Shown here: in pieces, positions 1 to 8,381 of the stretch
Numbering within the stretch: position 1 is the first letter of the stretch
Layout: every line of letters starts with the position of its first letter
The notes under the pieces: generated by a model
Told to the model about the DNA's origin: nothing
Seen by the model: only the letters and a program-made list of their open reading frames with translations
Database searches by the model: none
Program-made: the position numbers and the translations under genes
Assembly: GCA_031271685.1 (NCBI GenBank)
Contig: JAISVH010000023.1
Location: 1 to 44,598, forward strand
Direction of reading: 5' to 3'
DNA: 44,598 bases
DNA from: Eubacterium sp.
GTDB taxonomy: Bacteria; Bacillota; Clostridia; Oscillospirales; Ruminococcaceae

Positions 1-1
1 G

Positions 2-277
2 GATTTAATGGATTTTGGTATTATTGATTTAAGCGGTCTTGAATTACAAGAATCAGGCGAAGAAGAGTTTAATGGATCGGACTTGCCTTATGAGGAATAT
101 GGAGCCGCTAAATCAACGGCGGCCGCGCGTCTTTTTGTTGATGAGGGCAGACTAGTCGGCATGCGTTTTGTTTTGGGGGATGAAACTGCGGATATCACAG
201 TGCTCTCGCTTGATCAAAACATACCGGTAGAAACATTTGAAATTCCTGAAGATTATGAGCAAAGCGTATTGGATTAA
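2..277 (+). CDS. C-terminal end of a LolA/lipoprotein-like protein (5' end outside window)
   Basis: The frame is open to the left edge of the window (codons before the ATG at 8 are also sense), so this is probably the last ~90 residues of a longer protein and not a complete small gene. The end has the look of the C-terminal strand region of LolA/outer-membrane-lipoprotein-sorting-like proteins in Firmicutes: a strand reading GRLVGMRFVLGDETADITVL followed by IPVETFEIPEDYEQ, where an 'IP..TFEIPEDY' ending is typical. No ribosome binding site is visible before the ATG at 8. The family call is inference from this ending only; a free-standing 89-residue protein remains possible. Confidence 0.5.
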   Translation, partial: DLMDFGIIDLSGLELQESGEEEFNGSDLPYEEYGAAKSTAAARLFVDEGRLVGMRFVLGDETADITVLSLDQNIPVETFEIPEDYEQSVLD

Positions 278-380
278 AAACAATACATGCGTTTTACGAA
301 ATTATTTTAAAGCCATACCACACAGCTCTGGCGTTATTATTCTTTATATGTTCTAAGTTAAAGGAGTTCAACAGCGCGAT

Positions 381-426
381 CCTCGTTTATATCCCCTGCC
401 TCTTAAGAGGGAGAATATGAACGAGG
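381..426. repeat. Short-form copy of the GC-rich palindromic intergenic element
   Basis: A 46-nt interrupted palindrome: outer arms CCTCGTTTATAT and ATATGAACGAGG (one mismatch, G-U in RNA) around a perfect inner CCTCTTAAGAGG. It is a hairpin-only version of the element found in at least 14 places in the window. It ends exactly where the asparaginase gene (minus strand) ends, so it may also act as that gene's 3' hairpin, but there is no T-run. Confidence 0.7.
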
Positions 427-1338
427 TTATAGTGAATTACCTAATTCCCACATCAATTTTATCAAAGCATGGGCGGCGGTCATATTTCCTCCGTCCTCAA
501 TCCCGGACTTAAGCGCGGCCCGTCCGGTTTGATAAATGGTTAGATCTGCGCCCTCATAAACACAGCCGGAAACGAAGATAACCCTAACTCCTTCGGAAGC
601 TAGCTGACCAATAGAATTTAAGAGCGTTTCCTGAATACCTCCCAATCCGTAGCCTTCGATTAAAAGTCCTTTATACCCTTGATTTTTGATAAATTCAATT
701 ATCTCTCCGGAAAGATTGGGGGTTATTTTAAGATAAAACACTTTTGTGCATAGCTTGTCCTTTAATAAAAAGCCTTTTGCGTCCGTGTTTGGCGGCCATT
801 CGCCGTAAAAAAGCCGGGCGCTTTCGCTGTTTGCCGAGCCGGCGTAGCCCAAAGTGTCGATAAACGCGTCGCCGCTTTTTGAATAAAGTTTTACTGCCGA
901 GCAGGCTTTAATTATATTGCCGGAAAAAACTATATATACCCCGCGCTTAATGTCGCGCGCGGCGCAAGTGGCTGAGATAAGATTTGGCATGGCATCGCCC
1001 CCCTTTTCGGCTAATGGATTTTGTGCGCCCGTAAGTATGACCGGTTTATCAAGTCCTTGAAGCATATAGAAAAGTGACGCGGAGGTGTATGACATAGTAT
1101 CGGTGCCATGGATTATCAAGAATCCATCATACTCGTTATAGCTTTCCGCGATAGTGCGGGCAATTTTTTGCCAGTGTGAAGGGGCAATATTTCCGCTGTC
1201 AAGCGAAAACAACTTTCTTCGGCTTATTTCAGTTCCCTGAACCCGCATTTCCGGTATTATAGACAAAGGAACTAGCCCGTTTTCAGTGGGGAGACAGGCG
1301 ACTGTGCCACCGGTTTCAATAAATAGAATTTTTTTCAC
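427..1338 (-). CDS. L-asparaginase (type I-like)
   Basis: Hydrolyses L-asparagine to aspartate and ammonia. The 303-residue product opens with MKKILFIETGGTVA, holding the first catalytic threonine (T12) in the ETGGT motif, and later shows IIHGTDTMSYTS, the second catalytic block (HGTDTM), with GPQ-like TGAQNPLAEKGGDA after it. No signal peptide is visible, so the enzyme should be cytoplasmic. I chose the GTG at 1338 because GAGG lies 7 nt upstream and the protein then begins at the family's usual N-terminus. An upstream ATG at 1413 would add 25 residues, but that extension is encoded by the neighbouring repeat element and is rejected. Asparaginase, rather than a tRNA amidotransferase subunit, is supported by the short length and lack of extra domains. 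Confidence 0.9.
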   Translation of the reverse strand: MKKILFIETGGTVACLPTENGLVPLSIIPEMRVQGTEISRRKLFSLDSGNIAPSHWQKIARTIAESYNEYDGFLIIHGTDTMSYTSASLFYMLQGLDKPVILTGAQNPLAEKGGDAMPNLISATCAARDIKRGVYIVFSGNIIKACSAVKLYSKSGDAFIDTLGYAGSANSESARLFYGEWPPNTDAKGFLLKDKLCTKVFYLKITPNLSGEIIEFIKNQGYKGLLIEGYGLGGIQETLLNSIGQLASEGVRVIFVSGCVYEGADLTIYQTGRAALKSGIEDGGNMTAAHALIKLMWELGNSL

Positions 1339-1373
1339 AACTTTTCCTCGGCAATTTAGCAAATTATAGAAGC

Positions 1374-1463
1374 TTGAACATTTGCGGCGGAGCCGCTTTC
1401 GGTGTTTAAACAAGCGTCAACACGCCCCCGCCACCTAAGGGGTTGGGGACATGAATGCGGTTA
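1374..1463 (-). repeat. GC-rich palindromic element, inverted orientation, internally deleted
   Basis: Reads on the minus strand as the standard element: CCGCATTCATGTCCCC, a CC-rich hairpin, then TGACGCTTG, GAAAGCGGCTCCGCCGC and a variant AAATGTTCAAG end. The central GCTGAC...GTCAGC palindrome of full copies is missing. It lies in the 5' untranslated region of the asparaginase gene. Confidence 0.7.
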
Positions 1464-1484
1464 AATAATAATTATAACATATTT

Positions 1485-2846
1485 TCAGCTGTAAATAAAG
1501 ACATATTTCATATCTGAGGTAATGTTGCTTTCACGGTAAAATTTTGGGGTAACATTTTTGCAGTTACCAAGCTTCTCCGGATAAATAGTGAAATCACTGT
1601 CATAAAAAAGGAGTATCTTTCGTTTGGCGATAATAAGGTTATTTTCCGCCAACACGGAGACAACCTCGGCGGTAACAAAAGAAAGCCTGATTATGTAGGA
1701 ATTTTCGGACTTTATCAGAGTATAACCTTTTGGAATTTCACCGATTTGTATTTGATAGTCTCCGCTTTTTGGGGAGGCAAAGCTTAGGTTTTGGACGTCA
1801 TCGTTGATATTTAGGATTTTTGTTTCTTTTAGCTTTCCGTTAGCGTAAAAGCTTATGCCGATATCGAAACGGGTATTGTTGAGGTTTCCGCCATCGCGCC
1901 AGATAAACGCCTTTGTGATGATGCCGGCTCCGCTTGACTTTTTGTAAACTATTTTGCTGAATTTTGTGGGATCGGAGTTAATATACCACGAATCCCTTAT
2001 AAAAGTTATAATAAATGGGGCAGGGACAGCATGGCCCGGATATGCTCCGGGTGTTACAGTGATTATGTCGTCTTGACAAAGCCCCTCTAATATTACTTTT
2101 CCGTTTTGGTCAGAATAGACCGTTTCCTCAAATCTGAATGAGCTAATGCCGAACGGAACCCCACGAAGAGGCATGCCTTTGTCGTCTTTGGCAAAAAAAT
2201 AAGTGGCTTGAGGGCCTGTGTCGATGGGAATAAGATTAATTTCAATAGAATTTCCGGCTATCCCGTTTATCCAGGTGATCCCATTTTTATCAATTTGAAT
2301 GAAAAATACGCTTCCATCTAATTCAAGACCGGAAGCTGCGGCGACCTCTCCTTTGTAGCTGCCTGCCTTTAAAAAATCAAAACAGGCTTCTCCGTTGCAG
2401 TCGGTTTTTTCTGTTATTTTATTGTTTCTACTATCGGTAAGGGTTACTTCACAACCGCCAAGATTGACTTCGTAAGGTGTTTGCACCCTTACCGAGAGTC
2501 TGTGCGTGTCTATAAAAGCTTGGGTTACCTCTGTTTTACCTACGAACAGCGCTGGTATATTCACACAACTACGCCGCTGCCTGTTTATGTAAACTATACC
2601 GTTTTGGACTAAAACACCAAAATTCACCGGTTGAAAAATATAATCGCTTGGCATGTAGGTTTGGGTCAGTGTATACTCGCCGTCCGCAAAATCTTGAAAA
2701 ACAGCGGTGCCTTCCGCATTGGTATGGCTGAGCAGCTTGCAATCATCTGCTATAAGCGCAAATTCCGCACCATTGACTCCCGAGTTATCTGTGAAATTGA
2801 AAAGCCTTACAATCAGTATATTGTCAATAAAATACTCTTGTGCCAT
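1485..2846 (-). CDS. Prealbumin/Cna-B-like repeat protein, no export signal
   Basis: A 453-residue protein made of several beta-rich modules that resemble SpaA/Cna-B prealbumin-like domains. Each has a pattern of 'G..F.L......L..TNA.G.A.F..L..G.Y.L.E' type: residues ~20-60 (GAEFALIADD then TNAEGTAVFQDFADGEYTL), ~120-165 (GGCEVTLTD then CNGEACFDFLKAGSY) and ~215-265 (GVPFGISS then SDQNGKVILEGLCQDDIITV). Such domains usually occur in cell-wall-anchored pilins and adhesins. Here there is no signal peptide, membrane segment, LPXTG or isopeptide-lysine context that I can recognise. The ATG at 2846 has AGAGG 8 nt upstream; a TTG two codons earlier is less likely. Function unknown. A non-classically exported, spore-associated or injected protein are all only possibilities. 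Confidence 0.6.
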   Translation of the reverse strand: MAQEYFIDNILIVRLFNFTDNSGVNGAEFALIADDCKLLSHTNAEGTAVFQDFADGEYTLTQTYMPSDYIFQPVNFGVLVQNGIVYINRQRRSCVNIPALFVGKTEVTQAFIDTHRLSVRVQTPYEVNLGGCEVTLTDSRNNKITEKTDCNGEACFDFLKAGSYKGEVAAASGLELDGSVFFIQIDKNGITWINGIAGNSIEINLIPIDTGPQATYFFAKDDKGMPLRGVPFGISSFRFEETVYSDQNGKVILEGLCQDDIITVTPGAYPGHAVPAPFIITFIRDSWYINSDPTKFSKIVYKKSSGAGIITKAFIWRDGGNLNNTRFDIGISFYANGKLKETKILNINDDVQNLSFASPKSGDYQIQIGEIPKGYTLIKSENSYIIRLSFVTAEVVSVLAENNLIIAKRKILLFYDSDFTIYPEKLGNCKNVTPKFYRESNITSDMKYVFIYS

Positions 2847-2980
2847 AGACAAAACCTCTGTTTCAATGTAGTTAATCTATTTTAGAAAACGTCCAATATC
2901 AGCGACAAAGCTGTCAACGGTTGAGGAAACCTTGAAAAGCTGAGGCGCTTTAAGTGTTTTTTAAAAAAATTTTTCGAGCT

Positions 2981-3019
2981 TGTTTTAAAACCGACATGCT
3001 CTGCCGCAGATGTTTGAAT
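2981..3019 (+). repeat. 3'-end fragment of the palindromic element
   Basis: TTGTTTTAAAACCGAC followed by CTGCCGCAGATGTTTGAAT matches the tail of the full element (TTGTTAAAAC...GCCGCAGATGTTTGAAT). It lies between spoIIR and the prealbumin-like gene. Confidence 0.55.
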
Positions 3020-3056
3020 TTATTATATTATATGTCGCGCTATACTCAAAGGTTCT

Positions 3057-3677
3057 CTATTTTTTTAACGCGCCTGACAGAAGATCGTATATAGCAAACC
3101 TTATTTCAATGTCGTTGTTCTCCTCGGCTTGCCTTGACATTTTTGCGCTAAAAAACGGCTCTTTTTGATCTTTCGGTTCGGTACAGGCGGGAAGGCAAAG
3201 AGGCGGAAACATCACACACCACCAGTTTTTGCCCTGACCTTCTCCGATAAAAACGCGAACTGCGTCGTAAAAACCTGCCGGCACAGTGATCCCATCATAT
3301 TTTCGGGTGGTGAAATACGTTTCTTTTAAGTCGATTCTTACGGCGTAGTCAAAGCCTTTTGATTTTACAAACTCATTTGCTTTTCTTTCAATAGCCGTCT
3401 TTTTAAGTGCGGCCAGTTTTTTTGCCTGTTCTTTTGTTTTTGCCCCGGCAAATAATTCGGCCGAATAGCTTAAAAGCTCGTCGCGCAGAGCATATTTTAA
3501 ATCCTGATCAGCTTTGCTGTTTGAATTGGCCAAAATATGTAGCCTTAGTATTTCAGATTTTAACTCTTCACATTCTTCGGAAAATGAATAAAATGACGAG
3601 AAAATTATCGCCATGGCGGTTCCGATAAGCATTGCCGAGGTTAGCCTTCCATCCTTTGTTTTGAAAAGATTTTTCAT
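3057..3677 (-). CDS. spoIIR: Stage II sporulation protein R
   Basis: SpoIIR is made in the forespore under sigma-F, is exported, and triggers SpoIIGA-dependent processing of pro-sigma-E in the mother cell. The 206-residue product has an N-terminal hydrophobic segment (about residues 14-33), then the family signature LRLHILANSNSKADQDLKYA followed by LRDELL. A later part carries the Trp-rich stretch GKNWWCVMFPPLCLP that is characteristic of the family. The ATG at 3677 is preceded by GGAGG at a spacing of 6. The gene is transcribed alone on the minus strand and diverges from the ECF sigma gene. A sigma-F operator was not convincingly identified. Confidence 0.93.
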   Translation of the reverse strand: MKNLFKTKDGRLTSAMLIGTAMAIIFSSFYSFSEECEELKSEILRLHILANSNSKADQDLKYALRDELLSYSAELFAGAKTKEQAKKLAALKKTAIERKANEFVKSKGFDYAVRIDLKETYFTTRKYDGITVPAGFYDAVRVFIGEGQGKNWWCVMFPPLCLPACTEPKDQKEPFFSAKMSRQAEENNDIEIRFAIYDLLSGALKK

Positions 3678-3740
3678 TATAGGCCTCCAAAAATTTTTGT
3701 TTGTATCAATTATTGGAAGCGGCAGACATACTTATACAAC

Positions 3741-3769
3741 TTGACAATACAAAAATTTTGCTGTAAAAT
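3741..3769 (+). promoter_or_regulatory. Sigma-A-type promoter for the ECF sigma gene
   Basis: TTGACA at 3741-3746 and TAAAAT at 3764-3769 with a 17-nt spacer, 123 nt before the sigma-factor start. A TGAAAC at 3832-3837 could be the -35 of an autoregulated ECF promoter, but no clear ECF -10 follows. Confidence 0.5.
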
Positions 3770-3891
3770 TAAAGTGGTTTCACGGAGAATGATCGTAAAA
3801 ACCAAATTATGTGACAGAGACGTGAAACTTTTTCCGGCGAACAGGGCACTACTATTGTGTAAGGGTTCGCCGAAAGAAAAGAGGTGAACGC

Positions 3892-4455
3892 TTGAAAAGT
3901 ATACGTGACAGCCGCGAAGGGTATGATATCGATGCTTATTTTAATAAAGTTTACAGCGAGACCTTTGGCGCCGTTTCGCGTTTTGCCGTAAGTAAGTCAG
4001 GGAATATTTTGGATAGCGAGGATATAGTCCAAAATGTCTACGCTCGGTTTTTTAGGCGGATAACCAAAAAAGGATACAGCGATATAGAAAATCCCGAAGC
4101 TTTTTTGATTAATATCGCCAAGTTTGAGTGCAGAGATTATTTTGGATTTCTTAAGAAGCAAAGCGGCGTCAGTTCGTTCGGAGATTTTTCTGAGGAGCAG
4201 ATGGTTGCTGTCGAAGCTGAGATGTCGAGATCGGAAAAGCGGCTTGAAGACGTGCTTTGCAACGAGATGTTGGCAAGGCAGATTTTTGACGATATCGCTA
4301 ATAATGATCCGGTGGTCGGAAAAATTTTTTATCTGCACTATGTATCAGATATGAAACTCGATGAAATTGCGGACGAGTTAAATTTAAACCTATCTACGGT
4401 AAAAAATAAACTATATAGAACCATAGAGAGACAAAAGAAAAAGTTTGGCATATAA
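3892..4455 (+). CDS. ECF-like sigma-70 family RNA polymerase sigma factor
   Basis: A 187-residue sigma factor with only regions 2 and 4, as in the ECF group. Region 2 is about residues 12-80 (FAVSKSGNILDSEDIVQNVYARFF, then NPEAFLINIAKFECRDYF). Region 4 is about residues 125-185 (PVVGKIFYLHYVSDMKLDEIADELNL, then STVKNKLYRTIERQKKK, a helix-turn-helix). The start is TTG at 3892 with GAGGTGA 5 nt upstream. The next gene encodes a single-pass membrane protein of anti-sigma layout, so this pair is probably a signal-responsive regulator; the signal and regulon are unknown. A palindromic repeat separates the two genes. Confidence 0.85.
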   Translation: MKSIRDSREGYDIDAYFNKVYSETFGAVSRFAVSKSGNILDSEDIVQNVYARFFRRITKKGYSDIENPEAFLINIAKFECRDYFGFLKKQSGVSSFGDFSEEQMVAVEAEMSRSEKRLEDVLCNEMLARQIFDDIANNDPVVGKIFYLHYVSDMKLDEIADELNLNLSTVKNKLYRTIERQKKKFGI

Positions 4456-4544
4456 TCGCGTTTATGTCCCCGTCTCCTAGGCGGCGGATTTCCCGCTGAC
4501 TCTTTTTAGAACGCTAGGAGAGGCTACGCCGCAGATGTTTGAAT
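4451..4544 (+). repeat. Palindromic element between sigma and anti-sigma genes
   Basis: TAATCGCGTTTATGTCCCCG, a CTCCTAGGCGGCGG hairpin strand, CCCGCTGAC, then GGCTACGCCGCAGATGTTTGAA: the standard order of the element with a shortened centre. It could change the relative expression of the two genes by adding an RNA hairpin between them. Confidence 0.75.
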
Positions 4545-4642
4545 GGCTTATATAAGGCTTAACCGACATTGTTTGGGTTGATCTTAAGCAGGTTTATTTT
4601 AATAACAGTATCAAAATAATGGAAAGGAGGGGTTAGCGCAAG

Positions 4643-6268
4643 ATGGATAAACGCAATTTTTATAAACAATTGATGTCGGAGTACACCTTTGATCAAGAAA
4701 AAATTCGGCGTAATGCCAAAAGAGATAATAAAAAATCCATGCGTGCGCTAAACTCAAAATGGTTGCCGTTGGCCAGCGCCGCCGCAGTGTTTGTCGCTGT
4801 GTTTCTCGGATATATGGCTATGAACAATGGCCATAGCCCAGACATCGTTCGTCCAATCGAAAAAGTTGCGACGCCCGGCGACAGGATAATGGAAACGGAA
4901 ATAAAAATTTTGATGAGCGATGATTCGGAACAGTCGGATATGTACCTTTCTTTTGATGAGCCTTTAACCCTTTCGGAAATCGGTTTTCATCTTGGGACTT
5001 TATCTGATACCGGCGAAGTTGAAACCTTGTTGTTTTATGACAATCAAACCGAATGGTTTGTTGAAAAAGAAGATATTTATGACGGACAGACTTTCTCCGC
5101 AGTTAAAATTTCCTCCCCGATAAATCTTTTGTCTGATATAAGGGCTTTAAGGCCGGTTGTTTTTGTCGATTTGGCCTCGGATAGCATCAATGATAAAAAC
5201 TTTACTCCGCTCACTAAAAAAGAGGTTGACGACGCCACAATTTCGGGGCCTCCTATTCAAACGGCCGTTTCAGAAACTACTGCGACGTCGATCGTCTCTG
5301 ATGCTGTTGAGCCGGTCGAAACTACCGGGGCTAAAGAAAGTTCCGGAGACGAGCCGGACAACAGCTCTGGCGTGATTATTCCGGAAGAACCTGAGCTGCC
5401 CCCGATTGAAATGACCGTGTTGTCTTTACAGGCGGAAGGTGTGGATCAAGTTGAATTTATTAATGATGATCATTTTTTGGCTCTCACCAGTCAGTCGGTT
5501 GATCTTTATCACATAGTAAGTGAACCGCAACGGGACTTTGAGCTTATTGCCAACCATGAAATCAAAAATCCTAAGATTTCAAACATTAATTATGATGAAG
5601 GCGTGTTTATTATAACCGGCGAGGATATTTATGACGTAAGAAACAAGCTATTTGTGGCAAACGGCAGCGATTGTAGCATTGTTGCGGTTGAAATGGCTCT
5701 TTACGATTCTTCTATCACTTATTCTTATTATCAAGAGGGCGCTATAATCTCGAAAGTAAAGTCTTTTGGATATGAAAGTTTTTACTATAGCACACCTGAC
5801 GAAAACGGCGGCTATAAATCTCGCAAGCTCTGCGATTTTGAAATTCAGGCTCCGCTGTTAAACGTTGATCAAGGAAAATTTATTTATGCGCTGTCAGATG
5901 ATGAGGAAAGCAGTTTGTTTGAATTTGACATAGCGTCCGGTAAGATCACTCCCCTGAATTTCTCTATAAAAGGAAAATCAGTATTCATAAGGAGCGCTAA
6001 TTTAACTAATTTTGCAGCGCTTTCACCCGATGGCACTTGGATTTATAATGCTTCCATTAAATCTTTTATAGAGTTTAAAAAAGGAACAAGGTTGGAATTT
6101 TCAAAATCTGACTTCAGATATTTCATTATGGACGATGAGGGCTATATGATTGATGGAAATGAGATTATATCAAGCCAGTTGCCTGCGGATGACAATAACA
6201 TCATTATTTCAAGTCTGTATACGGTATTTTCAATATCCGAAACTGATGTGAAAATCCAGGTGAACTGA
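4643..6268 (+). CDS. Membrane-anchored anti-sigma-factor-like protein
   Basis: A 541-residue single-pass membrane protein. Residues 1-40 form a charged cytoplasmic segment (DKRNFYKQLMSEYTFDQEK) of the kind that binds an ECF sigma factor. Residues ~41-61 (WLPLASAAAVFVAVFLGYMA) are one transmembrane helix. The rest is extracytoplasmic: a Pro/Thr/Ser/Glu-rich linker about 190-255, then a repeat-rich domain with blade-like strands that looks like a beta-propeller. The start has AAAGGAGGGG just upstream. Its position after an ECF sigma gene and its layout are the basis for the call. No zinc-binding ZAS motif (HxxxCxxC) is visible, so it belongs to another anti-sigma class or is a sensor of another type. 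Confidence 0.65.
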   Translation: MDKRNFYKQLMSEYTFDQEKIRRNAKRDNKKSMRALNSKWLPLASAAAVFVAVFLGYMAMNNGHSPDIVRPIEKVATPGDRIMETEIKILMSDDSEQSDMYLSFDEPLTLSEIGFHLGTLSDTGEVETLLFYDNQTEWFVEKEDIYDGQTFSAVKISSPINLLSDIRALRPVVFVDLASDSINDKNFTPLTKKEVDDATISGPPIQTAVSETTATSIVSDAVEPVETTGAKESSGDEPDNSSGVIIPEEPELPPIEMTVLSLQAEGVDQVEFINDDHFLALTSQSVDLYHIVSEPQRDFELIANHEIKNPKISNINYDEGVFIITGEDIYDVRNKLFVANGSDCSIVAVEMALYDSSITYSYYQEGAIISKVKSFGYESFYYSTPDENGGYKSRKLCDFEIQAPLLNVDQGKFIYALSDDEESSLFEFDIASGKITPLNFSIKGKSVFIRSANLTNFAALSPDGTWIYNASIKSFIEFKKGTRLEFSKSDFRYFIMDDEGYMIDGNEIISSQLPADDNNIIISSLYTVFSISETDVKIQVN

Positions 6269-6367
6269 GTAATACAGCAAACTAACCTTAAAGCGGGGCA
6301 AAATAATTTTTTAAAAACTATTAAGTTTTTGCGCTATTTCAGTTTATTTTCTGCTTCATATTTACAT

Positions 6368-6474
6368 TAGACTTCTTGCGAAATTACTTTGCGACGTTCT
6401 GTCGGTAAAATTTTTGCCGGACAAGGCAATTTTTGCTCGCCAATCCATCGCATTTTAATTAAGCAAGAAGTCTA
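6368..6474. mobile_element. MITE-like element with 12-bp terminal inverted repeats
   Basis: A 107-nt non-coding stretch bounded by TAGACTTCTTGC (6368-6379) and its exact reverse complement GCAAGAAGTCTA (6463-6474). Both ends carry TA, as expected for TA target duplication by IS630/Tc1-mariner-type transposases. It encodes nothing. A related left end is found at 12775. It lies between the convergent ends of the anti-sigma and comM-like genes. Confidence 0.65.
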
Positions 6475-6490
6475 TTAAATATTTTTCAGG

Positions 6491-8023
6491 CTATCTGTTC
6501 CAATACTTTTTGTCCAAGCTCCTATAAGTTATCGCGCTTGAAATATGAGGTTTACGGATAAGCTCGGACCCTGATAAATCGGCGACGGTACGAGCCACTT
6601 TTAGTATCCGATCATATGCGCGCGCGGAAATCCCTAAACGCTCAAATGCGTTTTTGAGCAAAAGCTTTGCGTCTTCGTCCATTTCGCATATATCATGTAA
6701 AAGGCCGGGGGGTATCTCGGAATTTGTTCGTATGCTAGTTCCTTTATAGCGGTTTAGCTGTGTAAGCCTTGCCTTTTCAACTCTTTCGCGGACATGCTTT
6801 GACGCTTCGCTTTTTGTGTTGGAGTTGGCCGATATTTCCTCGTAGTTGACCGGAGAAACCTCGACTTGTATATCTATTCTGTCCAGCACCGGCTGGCTTA
6901 TCCTGCTTAGATAGGCGGTGATTTGCTTGTCGGTGCAGTTGCATTTTTTGGTTTGATGTCCGAAATTTTCGCAGGGACAGGGATTCATCGCTGCAACCAA
7001 CATTATTTTGCAGGGGTAGCTTGCTTTTCCGATCGCGCGTGAAATATGTATCACGCCGTCCTCTAAGGGTTGGCGCAGGGTTTCAAGTGTACGGCGGTCA
7101 AATTCTGGAAGCTCGTCTAAAAAAAGCACGCCGTTGTGAGCCAACGAAATTTCGCCCGGTTGCGGTATCCCACCGCCGCCTATAAGCCCTGCGGAGGAGG
7201 CCGTATGGCTGACCACCCTAAACGGTCGGTTTACCACCAACGGGTTGTTTATGTCAAGTATGCCGGCGACTGAATGTACAGATGTCGTCTCAAGGCTTTC
7301 TTCAAAGCTCATGAGGGGCAAAATAGTTGGAATGCGCTTGGCCAACATACTTTTTCCTGTCCCCGGGGTTCCGATCATTATTATGTTATGAAAACCTGCG
7401 GCGGCAATTTCAATTGCACGCTTCGCATTTTCTTGCCCGCGAACATCAGAAAAATCAAATTGTTCGGTATAATCCGTCGGAACGGATTTATAACGTGTTG
7501 CCGTAATCAGAGGAACTTCTTCTCTTAGCACTCTTATCAGTCCGGCGATGTTTTTTACGGCATGAATATCTATGCCTTCTACTACGGCGGCTTCTCTTGC
7601 GTTTTGCTCAGGCAGAAAAACCCCTTTCATGCCCTGTTCACGGGCGGCAATAACCATGGTTAGCGCTCCGTTTATAGAGACCAAATCACCGTTGAGAGAG
7701 GTTTCTCCAATAAAGGCATAACGGCTTATGTCAAGCTTAACCAACCTGTCCGCCGCCAATACTGCCACCAGAATGGCAAGATCATACATTGATCCGCTTT
7801 TTTTAACAGAAGCGGGAACTAAATTTACAACTCGCTTTTTTCTGTCAACTGATACTCCGGAGTTTATAAGCGCAGATTCTATGCGCATGCGGCTCTCTTG
7901 AACCGATGCGTCGGCCAGACCCACAATGTCGAAGCGGGGAATACCCGGCTCTTTATTTATTTCTACTGTTACAGGAAAGGCGTTCATACCGAAAAGGCCT
8001 ATCGCGTTTGTTTTTTTGAACAT
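6491..8023 (-). CDS. comM: YifB/ComM-family Mg-chelatase-like AAA+ ATPase
   Basis: 510 residues in the usual YifB/ComM order: an N-terminal Lon-like ChlI domain (residues 1-170, with VEINKEPGIPRFDIVGLADA), then the Mg-chelatase AAA+ core with Walker A GTPGTGKS near residue 220 and a Walker B strand ending GVLFLDELPEF. A cysteine-rich stretch NPCPCENFGHQTKKCNCTD and the C-terminal helical domain follow. In Vibrio and Haemophilus ComM is a branch-migration helicase used in natural transformation; whether that holds in Firmicutes is inference. The gene stands alone on the minus strand, with an RBS ACCTCC complement just upstream. Confidence 0.92.
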   Translation of the reverse strand: MFKKTNAIGLFGMNAFPVTVEINKEPGIPRFDIVGLADASVQESRMRIESALINSGVSVDRKKRVVNLVPASVKKSGSMYDLAILVAVLAADRLVKLDISRYAFIGETSLNGDLVSINGALTMVIAAREQGMKGVFLPEQNAREAAVVEGIDIHAVKNIAGLIRVLREEVPLITATRYKSVPTDYTEQFDFSDVRGQENAKRAIEIAAAGFHNIIMIGTPGTGKSMLAKRIPTILPLMSFEESLETTSVHSVAGILDINNPLVVNRPFRVVSHTASSAGLIGGGGIPQPGEISLAHNGVLFLDELPEFDRRTLETLRQPLEDGVIHISRAIGKASYPCKIMLVAAMNPCPCENFGHQTKKCNCTDKQITAYLSRISQPVLDRIDIQVEVSPVNYEEISANSNTKSEASKHVRERVEKARLTQLNRYKGTSIRTNSEIPPGLLHDICEMDEDAKLLLKNAFERLGISARAYDRILKVARTVADLSGSELIRKPHISSAITYRSLDKKYWNR

Positions 8024-8047
8024 CTTTACCTCCGGATTATGTATAGT

Positions 8048-8088
8048 CCTTTAACTTAAAAAACACTTAGTATTTTTTAAGTTAAAGG
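8048..8088. promoter_or_regulatory. Perfect 16-bp inverted repeat in the comM 5' region
   Basis: CCTTTAACTTAAAAAA (8048-8063) and TTTTTTAAGTTAAAGG (8073-8088) are exact complements around a 9-nt loop, 25 nt upstream of the comM start. On the minus strand the T-run would lie inside the stem, so it is not a normal terminator for that strand; an operator or 5' UTR hairpin is possible. Confidence 0.5.
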
Positions 8089-8141
8089 GGATCCGCAACG
8101 CGCGCGTGGCGGGCGCTTTTCACAAACAGCGCGATCCTAGA

Positions 8142-8172
8142 TTAACTTTAAATTTACTAACTTTAAAGTTAA
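8142..8172. repeat. AT-rich 11-bp inverted repeat
   Basis: TTAACTTTAAA (8142-8152) and TTTAAAGTTAA (8162-8172) are exact complements. A shortened relative of the right arm with the following AAACGATTATA is found at 43672-43693, so this is the 5' extension of the palindromic element. Confidence 0.5.
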
Positions 8173-8173
8173 A

Positions 8174-8280
8174 CGATTATAATCGCGTTTATGTCCCCGT
8201 CTCTTAGGCGGTGGGTGATTTTTAATCCTCCGCTGACGCTTGTTAAAACAATGGAAGCGGCTGAGCCGCAGATGTTTGAA
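8174..8280 (+). repeat. Full palindromic element upstream of the CIS block
   Basis: GATTATAATCGCGTTTATG, TCCCCGTCTCTTAGGCGG, AATCCTCCGCTGACGCTTG, TTAAAACAATGGAAGCGG, then CTGAGCCGCAGATGTTTGAA. With the inverted copy at 8382-8427 it fills most of the 560-nt gene-free gap between comM and the CIS genes. The two copies face each other. Confidence 0.75.
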
Positions 8281-8381
8281 TATAGCAATTCCACTTGACA
8301 TTGAAGCTAAGTTTATTGGCAATAGCAGCTACTTTTTATTTTACAACAATATATTTTTTTTGTCAAATTTCACTTTTCGTA

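Noticed and set aside
1339-1413. Longer asparaginase start at 1413
   Set aside because: The additional 25 residues (FKHRKRLRRK...) are translated repeat sequence and are absent from the family; GTG 1338 has a good site.
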